Assembly (NCBI GenBank): GCA_003235605.1
Contig: QJVU01000369.1
Span: forward strand, 1 to 7,120
Reading direction: 5' to 3'
Source of the DNA: Planctomycetota bacterium
Lineage (GTDB): Bacteria; Planctomycetota; UBA1135; UBA2386
DNA: 7,120 nucleotides
Part shown: in pieces, positions 1 to 6,108 of the stretch
How the letters are laid out: every line of letters begins with the position of its first letter
Numbering within the stretch: position 1 is the first letter of the stretch
Translations under genes and position numbers: made by a program
The notes under the pieces: model-generated
What the model saw: the letters and a program-made list of their open reading frames with translations, nothing else
The model's database searches: none
What the model was told of the DNA's origin: nothing

Positions 1-364
1 TGGCCTCAGCCATGATCACCCCGCGAGCTTCACCGATGCGCAGGGCTGACTGGACGCTCTTGCCGTAGAACGCCTCCTCCAGGGCAACCTCGTCGGGGTG
101 GAGCTTGCGCAGCAGGACCGCCAAGTGGTCGGCGAGGCGACGCAACCGATCCGGCAAGGGATCGTTGCGACGTCCCAGCTTCAATGCACCCTGGGCCACC
201 ACCACCGCTTCGCCCCGGCAACCCACAGAGAGCACGTTGGCCGCGCTGTGCGCCAACAGCGGTTTTCCAGGCCCCGAGGGAGCGGGCAACCGCGTTGCCC
301 TCGATATCTCCAGACAGCCGTAGCCGACCACCCGGGTGCCCGGATCAATCCCAAGAATCCGCAT
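1..364 (-). CDS. ruvC: Crossover junction endodeoxyribonuclease RuvC (partial, C-terminus beyond left edge)
   Basis: RuvC is the Holliday-junction resolvase that cuts four-way junctions symmetrically together with the RuvAB branch-migration motor. Translating the minus strand from the ATG at 364-362 gives 121 residues with no stop, running off the window. The N-terminus MRILGIDPGTRVVGYG is the family's first strand, with the first catalytic Asp at residue 7. The second conserved block is at residues 94-116 (ALEEAFYGK, then SALRIGEARGV), with the second catalytic acid at Glu96. The two C-terminal acidic residues lie outside the window. In E. coli the first two acids are 59 residues apart; here they are 89 apart, implying an insertion of roughly 30 residues around positions 22-53, rich in Ala, Pro and Gly. 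No strong Shine-Dalgarno is visible; AGGG lies very close to the ATG. The gene diverges from ispD. The identification is secure; the exact start is well supported by the conserved N-terminus. Confidence 0.93.
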   Translation of the reverse strand, partial: MRILGIDPGTRVVGYGCLEISRATRLPAPSGPGKPLLAHSAANVLSVGCRGEAVVVAQGALKLGRRNDPLPDRLRRLADHLAVLLRKLHPDEVALEEAFYGKSVQSALRIGEARGVIMAEA

Positions 365-392
365 GCCCTGGCAGATAGTAGACTCCACGCCC

Positions 393-1127
393 GTGAGCGT
401 TTCCATACTGGTGCTGGCCGCGGGTCGAGGTGACCGCCTGGGCGGCCCAGTGCCCAAGGCGTTCGTGCCCGTCGGTGGCGAAGCGCTGGTCTGTCGCAGC
501 ATCCGGCGGCTCGCGGCCGCGGTGGCTCCTCTGGCCAGCAAGGCCCGCCAGGACACCAGCAAGGGCTGCTGGGACATGGTGCTGGCCGTGCACCCCGACG
601 ACCGGGCCACCCACCTGGACCCGCTTCTGCCCGCGCTCCGGGAGCACGGCCTCGATCGGGTGGTGAGCGGAGGCCGGAACCGCCAGGAATCCATGGCCCG
701 AGCCCTGGCCGCCAGCAACCCGGCGCACGAGCTGGTCCTGGTTCACGATGCCGCGCGACCGTTCTTCCCGTTCGCGGCGGTCAGGGAGGCGCTCCATGCC
801 GCCCGTACGGTGGGGGCCGCGGTGCTGGCGGTGCCGGTGCCCGATACCATCAAACAGGTGGACGACAACCGTCGTGTGATCACCACCGTCGACCGCGACG
901 GCCTGTGGCTGGCCCAGACCCCCCAGGTCCTGCGGCGGGATCTGCTGGAGGAGGCCCTTGGCGCGGCCCGCGAGCGGGGCACCCAGGAGCGTGACGACGT
1001 GGCGCTGCTGGAGCGCCTGGGTCAGCCGGTGGCCGTGGTCCTTGGCAGCCCGGCGAACATCAAGATCACCACCCAGGCGGACCTGGAGATTGCGGAAGCG
1101 TTGGCCTCGCGGGAGCAACGAGAGTGA
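393..1127 (+). CDS. ispD: 2-C-methyl-D-erythritol 4-phosphate cytidylyltransferase IspD
   Basis: IspD transfers CMP from CTP to 2-C-methyl-D-erythritol 4-phosphate, the third step of the cytosolic MEP isoprenoid pathway. The 244-aa product has the nucleotidyltransferase signature at residues 8-24 (LAAGRGDRLGG then PKAF), with the expected Arg15 and Lys22. It also has GGRNRQESM (93-101), HDAARPF (118-124), PVPDTIK (148-154), TPQVLRR (176-182), DDVALLE (201-207) and NIKITTQADL (222-231). The frame is open further upstream, to ATGs at 336 and 363. I chose the GTG at 393 because family members begin a few residues before the LAAGRG strand and because earlier starts run into ruvC. No clear ribosome-binding site precedes any candidate. 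A short insertion of about 12 residues (around 46-58) lies before the DMVLAVHPDD strand. The stop overlaps the ispF start (GTGA), suggesting translational coupling. Confidence 0.95.
   Translation: MSVSILVLAAGRGDRLGGPVPKAFVPVGGEALVCRSIRRLAAAVAPLASKARQDTSKGCWDMVLAVHPDDRATHLDPLLPALREHGLDRVVSGGRNRQESMARALAASNPAHELVLVHDAARPFFPFAAVREALHAARTVGAAVLAVPVPDTIKQVDDNRRVITTVDRDGLWLAQTPQVLRRDLLEEALGAARERGTQERDDVALLERLGQPVAVVLGSPANIKITTQADLEIAEALASREQRE
1111..1115 (+). promoter_or_regulatory. Ribosome-binding site of ispF
   Basis: GGGAG lies eight bases before the GTG at 1124 and inside the end of ispD. It supports the GTG start and independent or coupled initiation on ispF. It is one of only two recognisable Shine-Dalgarno-like sites in the window. 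Confidence 0.5.
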
Positions 1128-1624
1128 CTGGGAGCCTGCGCATCGGCCTCGGCATCGACACCCACCGGTTGGCGGCGGGCCGACCGTGCCGCCTCGGCGG
1201 CCTCGACATCCCATCCGAGGCAGGACCCGTCGGCCACAGTGACGGTGATGCGATCCTCCACGCGGTCTGCGATGCCTGCCTGGGCGCAGCCGGCCTCGAA
1301 GATCTCGGCAGCCTGTTTCCGGACGACGACGAAGCCAACCGGGCGCGGGATTCCCGTGAGTTCTGCCGCCAGACGCTGGAGCTCCTCCGCGAGGAGGGTC
1401 TCGAGGTTCAATCCCTGGATGTCGTCGTCGAGCTGGAGCGGCCCAAGCTGGCGCCGCACCGTGGGGCCATCCGTGCCTCCCTGGCCGGACTGTTCCAGGT
1501 GCCCGCGGACCGGGTCAACGTCAAGGCCAAGAGCGCTGAAGGCCTCGGGGCGATCGGGCGCGGCGAGGCGCTGCGGGTAACCGCGGTGGCGCTGCTCACC
1601 GCTAGAGGTTCTGCAGCTCGCTGA
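1124..1624 (+). CDS. ispF: 2-C-methyl-D-erythritol 2,4-cyclodiphosphate synthase IspF
   Basis: IspF cyclises 4-diphosphocytidyl-methylerythritol 2-phosphate to methylerythritol 2,4-cyclodiphosphate with release of CMP; the family works as a zinc-dependent homotrimer. The 166-aa product is normal family length. Residues 6-14 (RIGLGIDTH) supply metal ligands Asp12 and His14. GHSDGDAILHAVCDA (37-51) carries the conserved His38 and the third metal ligand His46. GLEDLGSLFPD (57-67) and the C-terminal VNVKAKSAEGLGAIGRGEA block (about 132-150) complete the family pattern. The start is GTG at 1124, with GGGAG at 1111-1115 as a plausible ribosome-binding site eight bases upstream; the ispD stop lies in the overlap. 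The last residues (about ARGSAAR) extend slightly past the usual end and are encoded over the antisense 3' end of the ABC gene. Partner of IspD in one transcription unit. Confidence 0.96.
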   Translation: MTGSLRIGLGIDTHRLAAGRPCRLGGLDIPSEAGPVGHSDGDAILHAVCDACLGAAGLEDLGSLFPDDDEANRARDSREFCRQTLELLREEGLEVQSLDVVVELERPKLAPHRGAIRASLAGLFQVPADRVNVKAKSAEGLGAIGRGEALRVTAVALLTARGSAAR

Positions 1625-3518
1625 GGCGGCTGTAGAGACCGTTTTTCTCGGTCAGCTGCTCGTGGGTCCCCGACTCCACCACCCGTCCTTCGTCCATGAC
1701 CAGGATCAGGTCTACGCCGCGAACGGTCGCGAGGCGATGCGCGATGATGAAGCTCGTGCGGCCTTGCATGAGGTTCTGGAGCGCGGTCTGGACCGCCTCC
1801 TCGCTCTCGGAGTCGAGGGCGGACGTGGCCTCGTCCAGGAGCAGGATCGAGGGGTTGCGCACGATCGCGCGGGCAATGGTGATGCGCTGCAGCTGGCCAC
1901 CCGAGAGGTTGCTGCCCCGCTCGCCTACCAGGCTCTCATAGCCGTCTGGCAAGCTCTCGATGAAGTCGTGGATCTGCGCCTGTCTGGCAGCCGCCTCGAT
2001 CTCTTCTCTGGTAGCGTCGGGTCGGCCGTAGCGGATGTTCTCGTGGATCGTGGTGTTGAACAGGAACGGATACTGGCTGACCATCGCCAGGTGCCGGCGG
2101 TAGCTGCTGAGCTTGATGTCTCGCAGGTCGAGGCCGTCGACCAGCACGCGGCCGCCGAGCGGGTCGTGAAACCGTGCCAGGACGTCCACGGTGGTTGACT
2201 TGCCGGCTCCCGAGGGGCCCACCAGCGCCACGGTCTGCCCGGGTTGTACCTTGAAGCTCACGTTGCGGAGCACCGGCTCGTCCTCGTAGGCAAAGGAAAC
2301 GTTGTCGAAGACGACCTCGCCGCGCACCTTGTCTACGGCGACGCCCACCTCTCGCGAGGCCAGGTCAGGTCCCGCCCTCAGGATTGACTCGATGCCATCG
2401 AGGGCGCCGACGCACTCCAGCAGCAGGTTGAACGCGCGACAGAGTCGTTTGACGTTGGTGTACGAGCTGGCGAATGGAAAAACCACCATGGGCAGGATCT
2501 GTGCCTGGTAGTGTCCGTGAATGACCCACCAGCCCAGGACGAACATCAGACCGCCAAAGGCCAACATGTAGCAGAGGAACACAAAGCCCTGGGAGAAGGC
2601 CTTGGCCTGCAGCAGACGTTTGGTGCGGCTCAGATAGGTGGCGTTGCTCCGCTCGAACTCGGCCCGGCGCTGGTCCTCCAGCTGAAACGCCTTGACGGTC
2701 TTGATGCCGCCGAGCATCTGGTTCATGGCCTCGGTGGAATCCCCAAGCGCCGCCAGGCTCTTGCTGGAGGATTTCCGGACCCTCCGGCCCACCCGCAGGA
2801 TCGGTGCAGCCATGATCGGCAACAGCAGCAGGTAGACCCACCAGAGATCCGGGGCGTAGATGACCAGGATCACGAAATTGAACAGCAGGAACAGCGGATC
2901 GAGGACGACGTTGTCCGCCGCCAGCGTGAACGAACGGCCGAGGACATTGGTGTCGTTCGTGATGCTGGAGATCAGGTCACCCACACGGCGCTTGGAAAAG
3001 AACCGCATCGGTAGCTTGAGAATGTGACCGGCAATCCGGTCACGGAGATCCACGACGATCTTGATCGCCAGGTAGCGCGCCAGGACGTTGATCCCGTAGA
3101 CCGCGAAGCTGCCCACGGCTCCCAGCAGCGCCGCACCGAAGACACAACCGATGAGGAAGGTCTTGCTCTGGACGTCCTCTGCGCTGCCCGTGAACTCTAT
3201 GCCCAGGAAATCGCGGATGCCCGCCGAGAAGGCCAGGAACGCCTGGTCGATGCCCTCTTGGATGTTCTTGGAGGTCTCGCCCCAGGTGCCGGACGCAGGT
3301 CCGCCGAGGTCCTTTTTGCCCTCGTTGACACCCATCGCCTCCAGGAATGGCTTGCCCAGCAGGATCAACCCCTTGTTGCAGAAGGCCTCCACAAGGCCCA
3401 CGCACCAGACCGACACCACCAGCAGCTTGTTTCTCTTGACACCCTCCCAGATCAGACGGGCGAGATCCCTGAAGGTCGCCCGCACGCGGGGTTGGTTCAG
3501 CTGATCTGCACTCGACAT
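1602..3518 (-). CDS. MsbA-type ABC exporter (fused membrane and ATPase half-transporter)
   Basis: A 638-aa half-transporter expected to dimerise in the cytoplasmic membrane and export a lipid, lipid-linked glycan or drug using ATP. A type I exporter membrane domain occupies about residues 30-380. Hydrophobic spans are near 31-57, 119-150, 203-243 and 308-350, and the conserved cytoplasmic stretch LPMRFFSKRRVGDLISSITND is at 169-189. The ATPase domain is complete: Walker A GPSGAGKST (434-442), Q-loop Gln482 in SQYPFLF, signature LSGGQLQR (538-545), Walker B ILLLDE (558-563), D-loop SALD (566-569) and H-loop His594 (AHRLATV). The start is the ATG at 3518, preceded by a GAGAGGAG site; the open frame extends 53 codons further upstream but there crosses inverted repeats and lacks a conserved sequence. 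An unusually long, mostly polar loop (about 58-118) separates the first two spans. Substrate cannot be read from sequence; MsbA (lipid A flippase) is the closest well-known relative by architecture, but multidrug exporters look alike. Confidence 0.93.
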   Translation of the reverse strand: MSSADQLNQPRVRATFRDLARLIWEGVKRNKLLVVSVWCVGLVEAFCNKGLILLGKPFLEAMGVNEGKKDLGGPASGTWGETSKNIQEGIDQAFLAFSAGIRDFLGIEFTGSAEDVQSKTFLIGCVFGAALLGAVGSFAVYGINVLARYLAIKIVVDLRDRIAGHILKLPMRFFSKRRVGDLISSITNDTNVLGRSFTLAADNVVLDPLFLLFNFVILVIYAPDLWWVYLLLLPIMAAPILRVGRRVRKSSSKSLAALGDSTEAMNQMLGGIKTVKAFQLEDQRRAEFERSNATYLSRTKRLLQAKAFSQGFVFLCYMLAFGGLMFVLGWWVIHGHYQAQILPMVVFPFASSYTNVKRLCRAFNLLLECVGALDGIESILRAGPDLASREVGVAVDKVRGEVVFDNVSFAYEDEPVLRNVSFKVQPGQTVALVGPSGAGKSTTVDVLARFHDPLGGRVLVDGLDLRDIKLSSYRRHLAMVSQYPFLFNTTIHENIRYGRPDATREEIEAAARQAQIHDFIESLPDGYESLVGERGSNLSGGQLQRITIARAIVRNPSILLLDEATSALDSESEEAVQTALQNLMQGRTSFIIAHRLATVRGVDLILVMDEGRVVESGTHEQLTEKNGLYSRLSELQNL

Positions 3519-3528
3519 CGATCCACGA

Positions 3529-3536
3529 CTCCTCTC
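3529..3536 (-). promoter_or_regulatory. Ribosome-binding site of the ABC exporter
   Basis: On the minus strand GAGAGGAG ends ten bases before the ATG at 3518. The spacing is slightly long but acceptable. It is the main reason for preferring this start over the open frame that continues upstream. Confidence 0.55.
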
Positions 3537-3541
3537 ACGCA

Positions 3542-3553
3542 CCTCTCGAGAGG
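3542..3553. repeat. 12-bp perfect palindrome in the ABC exporter leader
   Basis: CCTCTCGAGAGG reads the same on both strands with no spacer. It lies 23 bp upstream of the ABC exporter start and just beyond its ribosome-binding site, a position where a dimeric repressor could block transcription or a small hairpin could affect initiation. The function is inferred from symmetry and position only. Confidence 0.4.
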
Positions 3554-3554
3554 C

Positions 3555-3565
3555 GGGATCATCCC
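3555..3565. repeat. 11-bp palindrome (GGGAT/ATCCC) next to the previous one
   Basis: Arms GGGAT and ATCCC flank one central base. It sits one base from the 12-bp palindrome, so the two half-site pairs are centred about 12.5 bp apart, roughly one helical turn. This could be a tandem operator for the ABC exporter gene or chance symmetry in a GC-rich leader. Confidence 0.3.
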
Positions 3566-3596
3566 AGAAAACGACACAGCCGGCCATCGCCGGCTG
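3563..3596 (-). terminator. Candidate intrinsic terminator after the SurA-like gene
   Basis: On the minus strand an 8-bp perfect stem, CAGCCGGC pairing with GCCGGCTG (3577-3584 and 3589-3596), closes a 4-base loop. It is followed at once by TGTCGTTTTCT, a modest T-rich tract. It begins 33 bases past the stop codon of the SurA-like gene and ends before the ABC exporter leader. This fits a factor-independent terminator, probably partial because the T tract is interrupted, so some read-through into the ABC gene is possible. Confidence 0.6.
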
Positions 3597-3628
3597 CGCT
3601 CTGGTGAAAGATCGCGGTGACCGAGGTC

Positions 3629-5272
3629 CTAGTCGACGGGCTCTACCTTGGTGCGGGCCAGGATCTCGTTGGCCCACTCCAGGAACCGATACGCGATGTA
3701 GTCCTGCTTGACCAGCTCTCGGGTCTGCGCGTCGCTGACCTTGACCTCGTTTTGTGCCGCACCACGGGAGTTCACGCGGATCAGGTAGTACGTGTCAGAG
3801 CCACGCAGCGGTCCCTCGACCTTGCCGACCTCGGCATCGTAGTAGATGTAGTAGCCAAGGGAGGCGCCATCCAGAAGCTCGGAGTACTCGCTCTCACGCA
3901 GAGTCCGACGCAGATCGTTGAGGGACTTCGATCCGAGGCGGCCGCGATCCTTGTCGTTGATGAAGAACTCTCCGTTGTCTTCGAGAACCTTGTCGAAGCT
4001 CTTGCCTGCCCTGATGTCGGCCATCGCGGCCTCGGCCCGCTTCCTGGCATCGGTCAGCCCGTTGTCGGTCCATGCGCCGGTAAAGGAGTTCTTGGCCATG
4101 AACGGAATGACGTCGACGTTCACCGAGCCGTTGGCGAAGAACCGCTTGTGCCGGTCGGCATGCTTCTGGAGGTTGTCGTCGTTGATCTCCTTGGCGATGA
4201 GATCCTCGAACGAGCGCATCAAGCGCCACCGCTGCCTGAATGCTTCAAGGGTGGGATAGCCCTTGAATGCCCTGGCAATCATGTCGAGGGTGAACAGCGT
4301 GCCCTCATACTCCTTGTTGTACTCGTTGTAGAGCTTGGTAAAGCGCTCATCGCTCAGGTAGGCACCTTGCTTCTCAAGCTCCTGTTTGAGGGCCTCACGA
4401 ATCACGACCTCCGCATAGGCCTTCTCCATGTCCTGCAGGAACATGGCTTCCTTGACCTCGTTGAATGCGTCGTCGGTCTTCCACTGCAAGCCGTTCACGT
4501 CGACGACGATGTCCGGGGCGATGCCATGAGAGGGGTACTTGATGTCACTCCACTTCTTGAGCTGTTCGATGACCATCTTGCGGATCATTTGCATCCACAT
4601 GGCCGGCATCTCGCGAACAGTTCCGTCCGGGTTGCGTCCTTGCTTGACCATGGACTTCCAAAAGCCCTCGCTCTGATCACCCTGGGAGCTGGCCTTGATG
4701 GCTTCCGCGGTGATCGCCGGCCATTGGTCCGGGGCACCCGGGAAGAACACCTTGTCGAACAGCTGGGTGACCTGGCTGTTGTGGAAGTGCTGACGTTTGG
4801 ACATCCCGGTTTGGGCGCGTACCACCTCCCAGAAGTCGAGGTTCGGGTAGAGGCCCCGGAACTTGTCGAGGTTCTGCTTGATCTCGTCCTCGATCTTCTG
4901 CTGGTCGAGTTGGAACTCCTCCGGCTTGCGGCCACTCTCGATCCCGTTCTTCTTCCACTCCTCGATGATGAACTCCAGGATCTTGAGCTCCAGCTGGGTG
5001 ACCCCCACCAGGAAGACCGCTTCGCGGCGGACCTGTTCTGCCGGGATCAGCTTGCCGTTCACCCTCACCGGACCCATCAGCCGGGCGCGGATGGCAGCCG
5101 TCTCCTCCTGGCTCTTGCGGATCTCGGCCAGGATCTTGTGGCCGGCCGCCTCGGCCGCCTTGGCGGCGTCAGCTTCGACGGCTTGCCTGCCCTGGGCCGG
5201 GCAGAGGGAGCAGACGGTGGCGGCGACAAGGAGGACGGTCGCGGATGGGATGCGGAGGGGTGGTCTCGACAT
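3629..5272 (-). CDS. Secreted SurA/parvulin-like protein (putative periplasmic chaperone or peptidyl-prolyl isomerase)
   Basis: A 547-aa product starting at the ATG at 5272, chosen because it gives a clean signal peptide. Residues 1-27 show a basic start, a hydrophobic stretch (ATVLLVAATV) and a likely signal peptidase I site after CPA. The frame is open 100 codons further upstream but that part covers the intergenic region and antisense of the next gene. A charged helical linker (about 30-65) follows. Two modules then begin with a V-N-G turn (residues 71 and 259), each followed by long helices and a YPNLDFW / YPTLEAF motif (142-148, 339-345); this resembles SurA-type N-terminal domains in duplicate. 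Residues about 400-503 (ADIRAGKSFDKVLED, GRLGSKS, VGKVEGPLRG, YYLIRVNSRG) follow the order of a parvulin domain but diverge from canonical PpiC. Expected role is folding of exported proteins. Enzymatic activity is uncertain; a purely chaperone role is possible. Confidence 0.72.
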   Translation of the reverse strand: MSRPPLRIPSATVLLVAATVCSLCPAQGRQAVEADAAKAAEAAGHKILAEIRKSQEETAAIRARLMGPVRVNGKLIPAEQVRREAVFLVGVTQLELKILEFIIEEWKKNGIESGRKPEEFQLDQQKIEDEIKQNLDKFRGLYPNLDFWEVVRAQTGMSKRQHFHNSQVTQLFDKVFFPGAPDQWPAITAEAIKASSQGDQSEGFWKSMVKQGRNPDGTVREMPAMWMQMIRKMVIEQLKKWSDIKYPSHGIAPDIVVDVNGLQWKTDDAFNEVKEAMFLQDMEKAYAEVVIREALKQELEKQGAYLSDERFTKLYNEYNKEYEGTLFTLDMIARAFKGYPTLEAFRQRWRLMRSFEDLIAKEINDDNLQKHADRHKRFFANGSVNVDVIPFMAKNSFTGAWTDNGLTDARKRAEAAMADIRAGKSFDKVLEDNGEFFINDKDRGRLGSKSLNDLRRTLRESEYSELLDGASLGYYIYYDAEVGKVEGPLRGSDTYYLIRVNSRGAAQNEVKVSDAQTRELVKQDYIAYRFLEWANEILARTKVEPVD

Positions 5273-5416
5273 GGGGTTCTCGCTCGAGGCGATGGGGAAA
5301 GGGGCGGAGAAGCTTATCCCGCAGTCGGCGCCGCGACACGGGCAATGGCGGCAAAACGGTCTGCCACCTCCCAAGCTCCCCCAATTCCCCGCGGGCCTGC
5401 TAGGATTCGCTCCCCC
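5273..5416. promoter_or_regulatory. Divergent intergenic region between the SurA-like gene and the right-hand operon
   Basis: These 144 bp separate two outward-facing genes and must hold promoters for both. Toward the plus strand an extended -10-like element is seen at 5398-5406 (listed separately). Toward the minus strand a GGATAAG stretch near 5314-5320 is a weak -10 candidate, without a convincing -35 partner. The region is less coding-like than its surroundings, with homopurine or homopyrimidine runs (GGGGAAAGGGG near 5293-5303). No operator-sized palindrome stood out. Confidence 0.5.
5398..5406 (+). promoter_or_regulatory. Extended -10-like promoter element before the 227-aa gene
   Basis: TGCTAGGAT matches the extended -10 pattern TGnTAnnnT. 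It ends ten bases before the ATG at 5417, so transcription would begin about three to five bases before the start codon. There is no -35-like hexamer at the usual distance and no ribosome-binding site, which fits a leaderless transcript. One short motif in a GC-rich region can arise by chance. Confidence 0.35.
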
Positions 5417-6100
5417 ATGAGCTATGACCCCCGCACCATAGCGTTCTTGGCCGAGGTTCTCTTCGAGCCCGTGCAACTGGCCTCTCACACCGTCCAGCGC
5501 ATCCACAACACCCTCTACCACCGGCCTGAGATCAGCTACCAGAACTTCCAGGTGGCCCAGGACGGGATCCACCTCAGCAACCTGCAGGAGACTCCGGGGA
5601 GCTTGTCCACGGCCACCTTCCTGCCCGATCGCCTGGTCCTCCGCGAGGAGCTCAGGGGCATCACCGTCGACGACTTCGCCACCCGACTGGTGAACGTCGC
5701 CCGCATCACCCTGGAGGCCCTGGGCATCAAGAGCTCATACGGCCAGCAGTTCGTGGTGCGGTCCCTGGTCACCCCCCGGCACGTCGTGGACAGCCGGGAG
5801 TTTCTCAGCCACAGGATGATGGCGGCCTCTGGCCCCAACCTGCACAAACTCGGCCGTCCCATAGAGAGCCTCGGCGTGCGCTATACGTTCCCCCAGCACG
5901 ATGACCGGAAGGAAGTGTTCAACGTCCGTATCGAAACCTGGAACCAGGATCCTCGCTCGATCTGGCTGGAGAACGTTGGCCAGTTCAGCATGCCCGCGAC
6001 CACCGACAACATGCCCTGTCTGAGCGACCACCTGTTCAGCACCTATCGCTTCCTGACGGGGCCTGTGTGCGAATACCTGGCGGACTTCGACCGGGTCTGA
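5417..6100 (+). CDS. Uncharacterised 227-aa soluble protein, first gene of a three-gene operon
   Basis: I do not recognise this protein. From the ATG at 5417 it is 227 aa (MSYDPRTIAF to YLADFDRV), with no signal peptide or membrane span, so it is probably cytoplasmic. It looks like a mixed alpha/beta fold: an N-terminal strand-helix (IAFLAEVLFEP, then a helix to about residue 33), alternating strands (50-85), a helix (about 84-102), a polar middle, and a C-terminal strand region with SLGVRYTFPQ (151-160) and a final helix (about 204-224). The pattern of an N-terminal LFEP strand, a late GVRY strand and a C-terminal helix faintly recalls the TIGR04255 family, but I cannot confirm this. The same frame is open far upstream to 3617; that extension is antisense to the SurA-like gene and I reject it. 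It is separated by 8 bp from the next gene. Confidence 0.8.
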   Translation: MSYDPRTIAFLAEVLFEPVQLASHTVQRIHNTLYHRPEISYQNFQVAQDGIHLSNLQETPGSLSTATFLPDRLVLREELRGITVDDFATRLVNVARITLEALGIKSSYGQQFVVRSLVTPRHVVDSREFLSHRMMAASGPNLHKLGRPIESLGVRYTFPQHDDRKEVFNVRIETWNQDPRSIWLENVGQFSMPATTDNMPCLSDHLFSTYRFLTGPVCEYLADFDRV

Positions 6101-6108
6101 CCCACGCA

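Noticed and set aside
336..392. Upstream starts for ispD at 336 and 363.
   Set aside because: They add residues with no IspD similarity and read into ruvC. The family starts just before the LAAGRG strand, so GTG at 393 is preferred. ATG at 363 is not fully excluded.
345..1214. A 289-codon minus-strand frame across ispD.
   Set aside because: It is antisense to a gene with full IspD motifs, and its product is low-complexity Gly/Arg/His-rich sequence with no family signature.
1613..1659. Possible hairpin near the ispF/ABC overlap: GACCG (1637-1641) pairing with CGGTC (1649-1653) inside GCAGCT (1613-1618) pairing with AGCTGC (1654-1659).
   Set aside because: The stems are short, the outer pair encloses a lopsided internal loop, and no T tract follows on the plus strand. 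It lies in the conserved ABC C-terminal coding region, so it is probably chance.
1662..3620. Several plus-strand open frames of 160-200 codons across the ABC exporter gene.
   Set aside because: The minus-strand product has every conserved ATPase motif; these frames are its antisense shadows with no recognisable motifs.
3617..5416. A 600-codon open frame on the plus strand that joins the 227-aa gene into one 827-aa frame.
   Set aside because: It is exactly antisense to the SurA-like gene. Its translation is a Leu/Val/Asp-rich string without domain character, as expected from the reverse of a GC-rich coding frame. The last 227 residues have a different, natural composition and begin at a good ATG with an upstream promoter-like element. 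An automatic caller could mis-annotate it.
5273..5416. A sigma-70-type promoter for the SurA-like gene (GGATAAG as -10 with an upstream TTGCC stretch).
   Set aside because: The spacing between the two candidate boxes is about 21 bases, too long for a normal promoter, and both hexamers are weak. Kept only as part of the general divergent promoter region.
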